From contig JAUJYZ010000850.1 of the NCBI GenBank assembly GCA_033675265.1, positions 365,501 through 429,500 of the forward strand: DNA of 64,000 bases, given 5' to 3'. The notes under the pieces were generated by a model. The model had not been told where the DNA came from and searched no databases. It saw nothing but the letters and a program-made list of their open reading frames with translations. Made by a program: the position numbers and the translations under genes. The DNA comes from Actinostola sp. cb2023 (Eukaryota > Cnidaria > Anthozoa > Actiniaria > Actinostolidae). This document shows, piece after piece, positions 34,901 to 49,377 of the stretch (the first letter of the stretch is position 1; every line of letters starts with the position of its first letter).

Positions 34901-37564
34901 TGGCAAAAAGTTATTCTACAACTTGTATAAAAGATGTTAAACTTTTTTATCTATTCAGAAAAGAGCAATACTTGAAAAAATATAAATAAGTTACAGCAAA
35001 AGCCTTCTTTGACGTCACCGAATTAGCATATCACGATTTCAAACCTTTATAACTCGCAAATGCGAAGCTCAAATCACAAAATACTGAAACATCCCACTAT
35101 TCACTTCATATGTAATCGATTTTCGAAATAAAAAAATAAGCTTCATAAGCACTTTAACGTAAAAAGTTGACTGGACCCCGCTATGTCGTCCGACCCAACC
35201 CAAGTTATCTCGAATTCCAACGCCTTGGATTTCGACCTCTCTATTTCGAACCCCCGCCATCTGGAACTATTTATCTTCTCCCTTGCTTGAGTGTTCGAGA
35301 TAGCGGATTTCTGCTGTAGAGAAATGTTCATCAACACCCGAGCGTGAGATAGCTCGAGCTTGCAACCGAGGAAATCCATACAATGAGGGGCGCGCTCTTT
35401 GCAAGTACGTGATTTAATTACAGGTGTATGGCGATTGGTAAAAAACAGTGCGTTGTGACTAGGTGACAAGGCAGCAGGGGAAGTGGAGGGGAGGGGAGGC
35501 GAGGCTATATCAATCTGCCTTTGAATGCTAAAAAAAAAGAAGACTCTAATGGTTTGTGGTAAACGTCTTATCAATAAAATTGCAGATGAAGATCGTGAAC
35601 ATTTTGGGATTAACCTCGCAAACGAAAAACTTCAACATGTTTCTCATGCAAAACTTCTTGGAGTCGTAATCGATGATGAATTGAGTTTTAATGAACACAT
35701 TGATGGACTTGCCAAGAAAATGGCTAAACGTATTGGGATATTAAAGCGCATAAAGTCATATCTTCCTACTCAAGAACGCCTCCTATTCTACAATGCTATG
35801 CTTACAAGATATTCTGAATATATCTTTTAGGATTTGTGGATATTCCAAGAGGTAGTGAAGACGGCCTTCAACAAGCCGTTGCTACCGTTGGACCAATCTC
35901 CGTTGCTATTGACGCTGGCCATTCATCATTTCAATTATACCATCAAGGTGTTTACAACGAACCGTAAGTACTCTACGATATCTTACGTATGCGTTACGTT
36001 CCATGCGTGATTTCCTTTACGCGTTGCACACATTTGCGTAAGTACTCTACGATATCTTACGTATGTTTACGTTACACTTGCGTGATTTCCTTTACGCGCT
36101 TGCACAGTAACATTTCAACGAACCGTAAGTACTCTACGATATCTTACGTATGTGTTACGTTACACTTGCGTGATTTCCTTTACGCGCTTGCACAGTAACA
36201 TTTCAACGAACCGTAAGTACTCTACGATATCTTACGTATGCGTTACGTTCCACTTGCGTGATTTCCTTTACGCGCTTGCACAGTAACATTTCAACGAACC
36301 GTAAGTACTCTACGATATCTTACGTATGTATTACGTTCCACTTGCGTGATTTCCTTTACGCGCTTGCACAGTAACATTTCAACGAACCGTAAGTACTCTA
36401 CGATATCTTACGTATGCGTTACGTTCCACTTGCGCGGGATTTCCTTTACGCGCTTGCACAGTAACATTTCAACGAACCGTAAGTACTCTACGATATCTTA
36501 CGTATGTATTACGTTCCACTTGCGTGATTTCCTTTACGCGCTTGCACAGTAACATTTCAACGAACCGTAAGTACTCTACGATAAAAAAAAATAACTAAAA
36601 AAAAAAAATATCTTACGTATGCGTTACGTTCCACTTAAGTGATTTCCTTTACGCGCTTGCACAGTATCATTTCAATGAACCGTAAGTACTCTACGATATC
36701 TTACGTATGCGTTACGTTCCACTTGCGTGATTTCCTTTACGCGCTTGCACAGTATCATTTCAATGAACCGTAAGTACTCTACGATATCTTACGTATGCGT
36801 TACGTTCCACTTGCGTGATTTCCTTTACGCGCTTGCACAGTATCATTTCAATGAACCGTAAGTACTCTACGATATCTTACGTATGTGTTACGTTCCACTT
36901 GCGTTATATGTTTTTGATAAATCGGAAGTGTTCTACGATATCTTACGTATGTATTACGTAAGTGTTCTACGATACCTTGTGTATGACGTCAGAACGTTCC
37001 TTTAGTGTGATTTCCTCTCCCTCCACTCCTTTACTCCCAATTCCTCTGAGCCGGCCACGTAGGCTATGATTTCTTTTACGAGACGGGCTGTGAACATCAA
37101 GATGTCTGTTCTGTTATATCTTGCGTATGTGTTCCATTTGCGCACAAACAAGTTCTTGTATGCGTTTCCGCAAGTATTGAACATGTTTAATTCTACCACA
37201 GGCAGCCCAACCATTGCTTCTGATATTTGTATGCGCGCGTCTTTTGATGGGTTTCCTGTGGTAGAGCGCGCGCGCGCAATACGTATTATGTTGGGTTCCC
37301 TGTGCGTAGAAAGGGATTATGTTGGGCTTTCTGTATAATTGTATCGGCTAACCGTCCTTCTTTATACTCGACAGACAATGCAGTACAACTCTGTTAGACC
37401 ACGGAGTCCTTGCTGTTGGCTACGGCACACAAGGTGGCAGCGACTACTGGCTGGTCAAGAACTCTTGGGGAGCTGGTTGGGGAATGGAAGGGTACATTTT
37501 GATGTCCAGGAACAGGAACAATCAATGTGGTATTGCCACTCAGTCCAGTTATCCACTCGTGTGA
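31983..37564 (+). CDS. Cathepsin L-like cysteine protease, gene A
   Basis: Exons 31983-32168, 33783-33999, 34314-34586, 35831-35963 and 37375-37564 give 332 residues, the usual length for cathepsin L. It has a signal peptide (about 1-26, [15 protein letters not shown]), an I29 propeptide ([19 protein letters not shown]-type [13 protein letters not shown]) and a mature papain fold beginning near [11 protein letters not shown]. Catalytic residues are present: Cys140 (QCGSCWAF), His279 ([11 protein letters not shown]) and Asn299 (VKNSWG). Because the nucleophile is Cys, it is a protease and not a Ser-type silicatein. It acts in lysosomes or is secreted. Introns carry a minisatellite, a MITE, a LINE fragment and an array of copied splice donors. 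Sister gene at 42104-43953. Confidence 0.93.
33465..33735. repeat. GTGTCTGTCTTAGAGAA-type minisatellite
   Basis: About 15 irregular units of roughly 18 bases in intron 1 of cathepsin gene A. The open frames across it are repeat artefacts. Confidence 0.8.
34693..35157. mobile_element. Palindromic MITE, ends TTAAAGTGCTTATGAAGC
   Basis: Arms of roughly 165-170 bases (for example CGCATTTGCGAGTTATAAAG against its complement near 35050) in intron 3 of cathepsin gene A. Confidence 0.8.
35530..35810 (+). mobile_element. LINE reverse-transcriptase fragment
   Basis: One open frame of about 95 residues ([20 protein letters not shown], then [20 protein letters not shown] and YNAML) matches the C-terminal part of non-LTR retrotransposon reverse transcriptases of the CR1/jockey kind. 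The rest of the element is missing. It stops about 20 bases before cathepsin exon 4, so it adjoins the branch-point region. Confidence 0.75.
35964..36895 (+). repeat. 88-bp minisatellite made of copied 5' splice sites
   Basis: The donor of cathepsin A exon 4 (AACGAACC|GTAAGT) begins an array of about ten units of 88 bases. Nearly every unit repeats the last exon bases plus GTAAGTACTCTACG. GT positions are 35964, 36124, 36213, 36301, 36389, 36479, 36567, 36682, 36770 and 36858, plus a partial copy at about 36036. Each unit also contains GCTTGCACAG, a possible acceptor, 17 bases before the next donor. One unit has an A-rich insertion (about 36583). Confidence 0.9.
37197..37260. mobile_element. 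64-bp mini-element with CACAGG/CCTGTG ends
   Basis: Begins CACAGGCAGCCCAAC and ends GATGGGTTTCCTGTG; CTAC/GTAG extends the inverted repeat. No direct duplication is visible. Two further right ends of the same family follow at about 37289 and 37321, just before cathepsin exon 5. Confidence 0.6.
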
Positions 37565-37636
37565 TACGATCGTCTTTGTCAGTTTTGATTAAATAATATA
37601 TCGAAACTACAGCGACCGAGCATGAAGTGAACATTT

Positions 37637-37642
37637 AATAAA
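37637..37642 (+). terminator. Poly(A) signal of cathepsin gene A
   Basis: AATAAA 73 bases after the stop codon. Confidence 0.75.
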
Positions 37643-37714
37643 GAAACTGACTTTGACACTAAAAATAGTTTTCTATTTATTTGTCATTTCTTCTACTGCG
37701 ACGTTACTCCAATT

Positions 37715-37925
37715 TTTGCATTCTCGCAATATTGTTGCGTTCCAAGTTGAACAGAAAATGTTGTTCATATTACCACTCCGCGCGCACACATTTTCTTTGT
37801 TGCGAAGAGTAGAGAGAGTTTCTACTTCGTGCAACGTTAACAAAGAAAATTTGTGGTGCGTGGGGTGATAATACTTGCAATGTTGCGAGACAAGTTGCAC
37901 GATTTTGTTGCCCGTATTACCGAAC
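37715..37925. repeat. Dispersed CAACA/TTGTTG palindromic repeat, copy 2
   Basis: Shares CAATGTTGCGAGACAAGTTG and flanking blocks with 13085-13265; probably a MITE relic. Confidence 0.5.
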
Positions 37926-38324
37926 CTTTAGCTGAAGTTCTGAGTCCGCGCAATATTGAAAACTGCTGTAATGCATTGATGGAAGATCTACGTAGACCAA
38001 GTCCCTATATTCGAACCCCTTGGATCCGCCCCAGATGGGGAACATGTTTCGGCAATTTCTTAGAGAAAATCCACTTGATATAATATATAAATCGAGTTTC
38101 ATTAAACTCGGGTTTCGTAATTTAACGCTATTTTTATATTTCTATCGTCAACAGAAGTAGTTTTAGCCTAGCTGCTACTGCACAATTTAATGTAAAACAG
38201 AATTTCCACAGTCGACAATAGTAATAATAATATTAATAATCAAGTTCTTGAAAACGCATCAATACCAGCTCTGGGGCGATTAGAACATACATCGGTCATT
38301 CTGCATAGTATATTCTTTTAAAAA

Positions 38325-38570
38325 GAAATCTTTGCAGATATATATTATTAGGGTTCCTGTGCATAGCCTTATCAAAATCAAACCTTTTTTATTTCAAAGT
38401 ACCTCGAAGGCAAATCCGGTGTGAACGAAAACAATCAAACTAAAAGGAAAGGACAATGAAGAGAAAAGAGAGAAAATGAAACGCGCTAAAAAAAGAAAGA
38501 AAGAAGAAAAAAAAAAAAAAGGTCGACTGCTGTGAGACTCGAACCCCAGACTTTTGGCTCCTTGGTTATA
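38325..38570 (-). mobile_element. tRNA-derived SINE-like repeat, copy 1
   Basis: Inverted relative to the copy at 61546-61790 and matching it over about 240 bases, including GAAACGCGCTAAAAAA and GGTTCCTGTGCAT. The head, read on the minus strand, contains CCAAGGAGCCAAAAGTCTGG then GGTTCGAGTCTC, a good tRNA T-arm/B-box match. Confidence 0.55.
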
Positions 38571-39545
<975 letters not shown>

Positions 39546-39815
39546 GTACGTTGGAATTACGGAAACAAAAATTACGCTGAGCTGTAAGGATAACTACGAT
39601 CTGTTTCTGACAGTTTTTAAAATAGCATATATCAGTTTTTTATATTTCTTATTCTGTCTTACTTTATCTTCTTATATTTTCTTTCTATCCCAATAATCCT
39701 GAATTAAACAGTTTTTGAAGTGCGTTTGTTTTTGTACGTTTTTCCCCCCTCAAAATAATGTAATAATGAATCCGAACGAAGTTTGCATCACCGGTTCTAA
39801 AAATGCCATAATCAC

Positions 39816-40115
39816 CACAGGGAGCCCAAGCTCATTATCTGTGAAGACCGTTGTTTAATTTGCATATTTACAGTAAATGTATGTGGCTTTAAAACATCCC
39901 TCCGTATTTCAAGATTTTTCGTAAATAATAAAACTTTTTTTTCACTAATGTGTACAGCATCGAAAGTAGTAAGAACAACACATTAGTGAAAAAAAAGTTT
40001 TATTATTTACGAAAAATCTTGAAATACGGAGGGATGTTTTAAAGCCACATACATTTACTGTAAATATGCAAATTAAACAACGGTCTTCACAGATAATGAG
40101 CTTGGGCTCCCTGTG
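39816..40115. mobile_element. 300-bp palindromic element, CACAGG/CCTGTG ends, 7-bp target duplication
   Basis: Arms 39816-39953 and 39978-40115 are complementary essentially base for base around a 24-base loop. Ends are CACAGGGAGCCCAAGC and GCTTGGGCTCCCTGTG. TAATCAC is duplicated at 39809-39815 and 40116-40122. Confidence 0.9.
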
Positions 40116-40203
40116 TAATCACCAGACTTCTAATCAAACACAAGGCTTGAATTATCTATTGACTCTTCAGCAAAACGGCCGTTTCAGTTTGTCAAAATAA
40201 AAT

Positions 40204-40333
40204 CAATAGGCGACTTGCATGATGGCGTCATATACTACAAGTACAAGTACCAGAATGCTTTGTCCATTTTTACTAAATTTTAAGCATTCTGGTAGTTGTA
40301 GTAAAACAACGTCATCATGTAAGTCGCCTATTG
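40204..40333. repeat. Short palindrome, arms CAATAGGCGACTT
   Basis: Inverted repeat with a further inner pair (TACCAGAATGCTT and AAGCATTCTGGTA). MITE-like; no target duplication seen. Confidence 0.6.
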
Positions 40334-40957
40334 ATCCCCATTCTTGCTTTTTGCCGGTTGTAAGTCACGTGCACACCGCGCCCTTTTTTTACACTCTACC
40401 TGTAACTCGTGGATTACTAATCAACTAACCATGGCCAGTGAGGTGGTGCCTGGCCAGTGATTTGGAAAATTTAACGAGTTAATTAGGTTTTGTAGTCTGA
40501 CCGCTGACCGGACATAAAAAGAATTGTTAATTAATGATTGCTGAACACGTTTGTCACTTTATTTACCGATAAAAATATCATACATCTTCATTCAATTACA
40601 AGCTTTTGTTCTGTTTTAAATCCTTCTGTCTTTTGAAAGGTATCCAGGAAGAATTCATCTTTTGCCTGGAGACCAGCTGGTGATGAATACCAAGAACACG
40701 TGTGTACCAGTGAATTGCTTGATTTCATTAGACGTTATTTCCGGTCTCGTGAGGAATTTTCATCAGCTGAATTGCACCTTTTCAATAGAATACTCTCTGC
40801 TTGATAGCACATGGAGGGCAGTGTTTGCCCGTCATTTGAAGCAAATAATGAGATTCAAGGAGTTTTAACAGCTGATTGAAAGCCAGCAATAGGCTGTCAA
40901 CCTTCAGTCGGTTGACGACCGTTGTCAAGCAAATATTTGCATAAACCGGCTATAAAT

Positions 40958-41036
40958 TAGTCTCCCTCGCAGCCGTATTCATTGTCGTCACGCAACGCTC
41001 TCGTAACGACACTAAACACGACTGCGAGGGAGACTA
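40958..41036. mobile_element. 79-bp relative of the TAGTCTCC MULE-like family
   Basis: Ends TAGTCTCCCTCGCAGCCGT and CTGCGAGGGAGACTA match the 3796-5688 element. Flanks GCTATAAAT and GCTATATAA are similar, so an imperfect 9-bp duplication is possible. Confidence 0.65.
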
Positions 41037-41040
41037 GCTA

Positions 41041-41990
41041 TATAAAACTAAACTGAAAGCAAAAACAAGGCAAGGAAACGGTGATCTGATTTTTATCGTA
41101 CTCTACAAAGTTTCAGGAATTTGAAGAGGAATAGCCTGAATTTGGCCGTTTCATCTGGGTTGTGTCTACACCGATGGGGAAGTCAGTTCAGTGAAACCGC
41201 GCAAAGAAGGGACTCAGTGATATTCAGGGTCTCTCCAGAACAAACAAGCAAACAAACAAATAAATAACAACAAATAGAATTTTAAAAAACCAAAACACTC
41301 CAACCCATAGAAGTCAGAGAAGTTGATGACATCCAGTGCGTGCGTGCATGCACCAATCTGGTTTAGATCCGCTGTAACGCAGGGTAGTTCTTACGTAACC
41401 AGCTTTACATCCACGTGATGCGCCTTATCAGCAAATTTATGGGTGTTTTCCCCAACCAATCCACCTTTCTTTCTCACCAAGCACTATCCAGTCTGCTTCT
41501 CCCCCGTGTTCTACTCATGCGATAAATTTCTAATCAATTTGTGTAGTTGCGGCGGGAGGAAAAGTGTGAAGGGGAGAGGGGAGGGATGCTCACTGTACAA
41601 TGCCATTCCCGTGACTCGGTCATGACCACCGCGCTATGGGATTATCTTGTCAACACCGGTTGGAGACGAAACAGAACAATCGTCGGTAAATTGGTTTTGT
41701 TTTGAAATACTCTTTCCTTGACCTTGAATCCTGAGAATACAGCATTCATCCCTCCTTCCCGCCACGTCTCTCAAAATTGGAACGCGAACAGAAAGTTTGC
41801 TCCAATTGTAAGAGAATCGTAACAGCATGCACACATGACATTTTTATGCGTCCATCTATCAATCTCATCGCTGTTTGCGTCACTCCAGAGTCATGTGTCT
41901 GAGAATGCAAATCACGAGATGAATAATTCATGCATCGTCAGAGTCTGCATTGTATGCGGTAGGTCATGGGACAGTCATATGACCTCACCT
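41041..41990. other. Intergenic 5' flank of cathepsin gene B
   Basis: No gene or clear repeat recognised apart from the promoter noted next. Confidence 0.4.
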
Positions 41991-42006
41991 CTAAGCTACT
42001 ACGCGA

Positions 42007-42014
42007 TATATAAA
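42007..42014 (+). promoter_or_regulatory. TATA box of cathepsin gene B
   Basis: TATATAAA 97 bases upstream of the ATG, giving an expected 5' leader of about 65 bases. Confidence 0.65.
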
Positions 42015-42103
42015 CACCGACCTCAGGGTAAACATATTCATTCTTGAATCACCGCCGAGTAGCTTTATTACGTTCTTGTTGTGGATTCTAGTGGCATCTG
42101 ATC

Positions 42104-43953
<1,850 letters not shown>

Positions 43954-44232
43954 GCTCATCACCATGGAAACCCAACTCACTACAGTTACCATGGAAACCT
44001 AGCTCACTACAGTTACCTTGGAAACATTGCACATTTCACTGCAACTGGAACTAATATATTGTAGTTAGTTACCTTGGCAACATGTAAAGTAGAGCTACCA
44101 GGAGTTCACCAAAATTGACTGGAAACAGCAGGGCTGTTTATACTGTATTTACTTTGACAATGTTATTGTTAAATTGTGTACATTTTAATACTATATAGTT
44201 TTTGTAATTGCATAGTTTTTGAAGTATTGTTT

Positions 44233-44238
44233 ATTAAA
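44233..44238 (+). terminator. Possible poly(A) signal of cathepsin gene B
   Basis: ATTAAA 280 bases after the stop. The 3' UTR begins with a short tandem repeat of CCATGGAAAC-containing units (43962-44030). Confidence 0.4.
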
Positions 44239-44239
44239 T

Positions 44240-45036
44240 TGTGTTCCATAAAGAAGTCTAAGAACTGTTTTTTAGTTAATAGTTGAAAATAGTTATGAGA
44301 ACTGGGAAATGAGAAAGGGAGGGAAGAATGGGAAGTATTTCCATTTTCTATTCACCCACACCTGTTTGGAGGTGAGAATTGAAAGGCAGTATACTTACAT
44401 ATGTATCAACAACAAATTAGTGAACATTATAGCTTCAAGTGAAAAAGCAAAAAGTAGGAGAGAGAAATGGATTGTGCTTTGGTACAACCTAGGGGTGATG
44501 ACCCAAAAACAACGCATTTTCAGTGTCATTTTTTACCCTGTGTCAGTGCAGCTGGAAAACTCAAAACCCAACCCTGTCGGGCAGCGCACACATACTCGTA
44601 CCACTTTGGTAGTACGTACCCTGGGAGTTTCGTTACAATAAAAAAAAAAAGGAAACTATCAAAATAGGAGTAAAAAATGTGTCTCATTTACCTGGTTTCA
44701 ATAAGAGCACAGCTCAAGCCCCTATTAAAGAGGGTTCAGTACATACCTGTCACACTGGAGACTAACAAGACACTGGAGTTTACCTTCATTAATTCACTGA
44801 AAATAAAATGTATAAGCTTATTATAAAGCTCGGACTGTTTTCAAAACTGGTCCGGTTTCTGTAAACAAGTGGGTCTGGCAATAATATTTTCTCTGGTGAA
44901 ACAGGTAATGTCTCTCCAAAAAGCATTGATCTCTCCTTCATTCCTTCTCTTGCAGTAGGAATTTTAATGTACAGTATCTTTTTGACAGGTTGCACAACTA
45001 CTCTCCTCCTCCCCCACAGGTCCAATCTCTCCCGCG
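44240..45036. other. Intergenic region before the first sorting nexin
   Basis: A 110-codon open frame at 44309-44641 has no recognisable family or splice context and is treated as chance. Nothing else supported. Confidence 0.4.
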
Positions 45037-48000
45037 ATGGGTATAGTAGTCGCAAGATTGCCGCAGTGGATTGTGGTCAGTGTAGTCATTAACGCGTACG
45101 TTTTCTGTTCTTGTGATCTTATGCATTCACAAAGAAGTAAAAGACGAAAACGATCTCATAAACTTAAGATGAGTGACGATATCGACGATGAAACACCTAT
45201 AGGAGGGATACGTGCTCCTATCGTTGGATACGAAGTCGTGGATAGAAGAGAAAAGTTTACGGTATAAGCGCACAATATGGTCGAACAGATTTTATATTGA
45301 AATGAAACTCGAAAACACCCAACTTCATGATTCATTCTTGTGGTTTGTGATCCTCTTTTCCTGAAGAAGAGTGAAGATCAGGTGTGCCACTTCAGACGTT
45401 TTAGGCATTTAAAATAGCTTTCATTCGAACCGATAGTGATAGATATAACTTAACTTAACTTAACTACGATCGTGTTGAGCTCTGACAACTTGATTCACCA
45501 GTTTTTTTTAGAAATTCAATTAAGCTTACAGTACGTGATTTAACCTAATTCACTAGAAATGTATTAGCAACTTAACTTCGCATACGTGTCACTACAAGAT
45601 GTATTTATTGTTGTTTCAGGTTTATAAAGTACAAGTTCGCAACAGGGAGAAAAGTTGGTATGTGTTCAGACGGTATACAGATTTTGTTCGTCTCAATGAT
45701 AAGGTACGGTATGTTTATGATGACCCCTCCCCCGTTGGGAACGTAACTTCCGTGTCCCTATAACTGCCTGTTGCGTCAGTTACTACTGTTGTTTAGGCAT
45801 CCCGGTAATATATTACAGTAGCACAAGGCTGTAGAATTGTAATACTTTAGTTTTTAATCAAATACCCAAGGCCAGAGAAATGTTAATGCACCAGTCAAAA
45901 TATACCCCGACCCCCACCCCACTCGGGATATAGGTGGGGATTGGTTTTGATAGCATACAAAAACTGACAAATATACTCCACCATGCAGGGAAATCCCCCA
46001 TCCCCTCAGAGGGCATCTTGGATCCAAAATCATATTTTCTTTCATTCTTTTCAGCAGAGTTTACTTTGACTAGTGCATATCGATTATGAGTCTCGTCAAA
46101 TTTGCGTGGATCTCGACATCTCAAAAAAAAATTTTTATGAGTCCCAAACTTTTGCCAAACAGCTGGCTTGCAAAGTACCTGGAGATAGATGGGGAAGGAT
46201 GGGTCTATTTTTGTAGCCTAATTGTGTCACCATTACCTAGCTACCCCTTCCCCCACAGTGAAGAAACAGGTGGTAAGCAGCAACACATAGGCTACTATTT
46301 TGGATGGGAAATTTTACATTCTTTGATGATGGATATATATTCCTTGAATGATAAACCTTTTATTTTCAGTTACAGGATTCGTTTCCAGGATTTCATTTCA
46401 AACTTCCAGCAAAAAGATGGTTTAAGAATAACTTTGATCCAGGTACAGTTGTACTTACATTATAATAATTATAATAAATTATTGATGTGTGTAATATCTC
46501 ACTTTCGAATATTATGATTGGCAATTATTAATACCACATGACAATTACTATAATAGTCATTGTGTACATGTATGTAATTGACTAATAGGAGATTAAACAC
46601 GATGTTGCTGAATAGACACGTTTCACAGTTCTCAAACAGAATTACTACAATGTGTAGTGTACTCTACTACAAAACAAGCACCCCATATCAACATGCTTTG
46701 AAATGGGAGGATGCTAATTAAAATTATCAATCCTGAGATTTATGTAATAATTATACAATATGAGAGGCCGATCTGTATGGAATTTACAAACTCGAGCCGC
46801 AGGCGAGAGTTTTAAAATCCCATACAGATCGGATGCGAATATTGTATATTACTTATCGAATCCAACGATGTATAACTGGTAATTTAATGTCATTTTGATG
46901 ATACTGTAGGAAGCAGTTTGGCCGAGAAAATTCAACTTAAAATCTTTGCAATTGAGGACGATTCTGTATCCGATTTACAGATGTCCTCCACGGTAGTGAT
47001 TTCTATTGTATTTTCCTCGTTAATTATTCATGAATTTGATAAGTGTTTGTTTTATCATTATCAGATTTCATAGAAGAGAGAGCTCGTGGTCTTCAGTTCT
47101 TTATCAGTAGTGTCATGCGTCACTCATCAATATGCAAAAGGTAGTGTGATGCTATTCTGAAATATTGTGGATTCATTGGTGATGTGATGATGGTTTTATT
47201 TTTTTTCAACAGTGAAATCGTTAAGGAGTTTTTATGTTTGGATGACCCACCAGGACCATATGATAGCTTAGAGGAAAGCAGAGTGAGTTAATATGTATTT
47301 ATTCTTTTGTTATTTGATGTATTTAGTATGACAGAAGTCTATATTATATTAGAGTCGTTTTCATATGAGTGGGAAGTAGTTATGGTACGGTTCATACCAT
47401 GCAGTGACGTGCCTTGACCATGCCATATCCAAGCATTCTGATTGGTTGAGCAATGATTTTGCGCACTGTGATTGGTTGAATACAATGTCTTTGATTCCAT
47501 ACCGTGACCGTAAGTCCGTGCTGTAGGTTTCCCACTCATACGAAAACAACTCTACAACCTTACTCGATCTACCTTCGGGAGTTTCAATAACATTTGAAGT
47601 AGGTAGATGATCCTACTGGAATAAGCAGCCATGATAATAATTAAAAGTCTTCCAATAAACTTAAATAACATTTGAAGGGCCCCTGCAGGAACATCGAGTA
47701 ATTGACTTGTCATCAAAATCTAAATTCTCCTGGACATTCTTTGAATTTCAAAGGAGAATTGGGTTTTGATCACAAGTCACTTACTCCATTTTTGCAGGGA
47801 GCCCTTCAATAAATTGGCAGATGGAACTGATAAAATTATGCTGAGCCAGTTCCTGGCTTCTAATGAAGTCCCTGTTCCTCTTCCAGTTTTCTTGTATAAT
47901 TATTCACAACATTTTATAATCACCATTGTATATCAAGGCATACTGTCAGCAGTTAGAGGACGAGGTTGAAGATATTAAAGAGACAATGATGGAGATGACG

Positions 48001-48636
48001 TCTGAACTGAGTGCTACCAAGTCTCAGTTAGCACAAGCAAGAATACAGCAAGAAGCATTGGTTCAATCACTGAAGGAAGAACGTGCAACAAACTCTCTTA
48101 GGAGAAATACCTCTGATGATTCAGAGCCCTTTCAAGCAATATCTAACAATTGGAGAAGGGATACTGATGAACAGGAACACAATAGAGTTGATGGGGATGA
48201 TAGTTCCTGGATGGGGAATGTTGAAATAACTGCACACTCTGAGGGTGTGAACAGACTCAAGCCGATCCCACGAAAATTACTCACGTCAACACCTGAAAAG
48301 GCTTCACATCTTGCATCATTTCATACTGCGAATGATCTCACAACATTGACAGCTGGAGAGAACAGTGACAAAGATGATGATTTGGTCAGCTCAGCTCTGG
48401 ATAGCAGCGGCAAGGCTTTGAACAATACTGAAGCATCAAATGCAAGAGAAAATGAAATCATGGATGAAATATCAAATTCACCAACAGTTGATGAGTTTGA
48501 AGATCACAACAGCGACACAGATGACGAGTTGTCTGAGATTAAAGATGCCTGTTCAAATAATATGTCGAGCAAACAATCGAGCAAACGAGACAGTGGTATT
48601 GTTGCTGATACTGGACTTTCTCCCTTAGCTACATGA
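45037..48636 (+). CDS. Sorting nexin 16-like (PX domain plus coiled coil)
   Basis: Exons 45037-45261, 45620-45703, 46370-46442, 47065-47140, 47213-47282 and 47938-48636; 408 residues from the first ATG, or 364 from the ATG at 45169. The PX domain spans about residues 60-175: [25 protein letters not shown] (Arg92/Arg93 in the PI3P-binding RRY motif), [26 protein letters not shown] and [19 protein letters not shown]. The last two blocks are characteristic of SNX16, which binds PI3P on endosomes and affects EGFR and cell-adhesion trafficking in vertebrates. A coiled coil ([17 protein letters not shown]) follows, then a long acidic, Ser-rich tail that is longer than in human SNX16. The residues before 45169 include a hydrophobic stretch and may be untranslated. 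A tandem paralogue lies downstream. Confidence 0.9.
45888..46080. mobile_element. MITE with TGCACCAGTCAA / TTTGACTAGTGCA ends
   Basis: Imperfect inverted ends related to the 6211-6982 element, in SNX16-like intron 2. Also contains internal inverted CCCCGACCCCCACCCC-type sequence. Confidence 0.5.
46751..46850. repeat. 100-bp palindrome
   Basis: ATACAATATGAG, then CCGATCTGTATGG on the left and CCATACAGATCGG, then AATATTGTAT on the right, in SNX16-like intron 3. Confidence 0.6.
47350..47554. mobile_element. TAGAGTCGTTTTC MITE, copy 2
   Basis: Ends TAGAGTCGTTTTCATATGAG and CTCATACGAAAACAACTCTA. Carries the same twin GATTGGTTGA boxes as copy 1. Confidence 0.8.
47672..47809. mobile_element. Palindromic MITE, ends TTGAAGGGCCCCTGCAGGAAC, copy 1
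   Basis: About 138 bases folding on CAAAATCTAAATTCTCC and GGAGAATTGGGTTTTG. Nearly the same size and structure as 50025-50162. In SNX16-like intron 5. Confidence 0.75.
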
Positions 48637-48756
48637 ACAGATAAACAAACAAACAATAATAATAATGAATACAGAATGAAGAAACACAATTTTAGGCACT
48701 TTAAGTAGTGAAGAGGTATCAAAAAGTATAAATATAGAATTCATATAAAAAACTTA

Positions 48757-48762
48757 AATAAA
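48757..48762 (+). terminator. Poly(A) signal of the SNX16-like gene
   Basis: AATAAA 120 bases after the stop codon. Confidence 0.65.
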
Positions 48763-49377
48763 GCCAACAAAAAAGGTACAAAGTACATTTTGTAGTTTTG
48801 AATTTTTCTTCAGAATGTTTTTACTTCAAAATTTGTTACACACAGAGTAATATCTTTTGATATCAAATTGCAGAATTAGGAAATATTTCATAGCATTGAA
48901 GTTTATAATGTTATTTTTCAAAAAAAAATGATAAGAAATGTTCAATAACTTGAATATTGTGTTTTGAAAAATTTCGAATGCTTATAATAATAATTGTTGT
49001 TTTTACAACAGAAAATATTCATATTATTTCTCAGAATGTTCTTGTAGAATTTCCAGTTGAAATTCAATATAGTTTTGTACATAAGATCAATTTAGAAAAT
49101 AATAATAATAATAATTGAAATTTATATAGCGCTAAAATTATAAATATATAATTATAAATAAACTTAAATTAATAGATATTATGAACATTTATTTAGAAAA
49201 ATTAAGAAATCATTTTTAGAACACCATATCTTGCACATGCAATAGTAATTATTGAGAATACTAATGTCACTGCAATAAATAAAATATGTTTTCACTTGTC
49301 ATCTTTCACTGCTATTTCCTCATTGCCAAACTCAGGACAAAACAAAGGAAGAGCGGAGAGGAACGGATCAGGGAGAA

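Noticed and set aside
35964..36895. CRISPR-like array
   Set aside because: The 88-bp units are contiguous without unique spacers and begin with a splice donor; this is animal DNA.
44309..44641. 110-residue open frame
   Set aside because: No family, splice partners or promoter; long frames occur by chance at this size.
46086..46517. 143-residue open frame
   Set aside because: Overlaps SNX16-like exon 3 in another frame and is intronic elsewhere.
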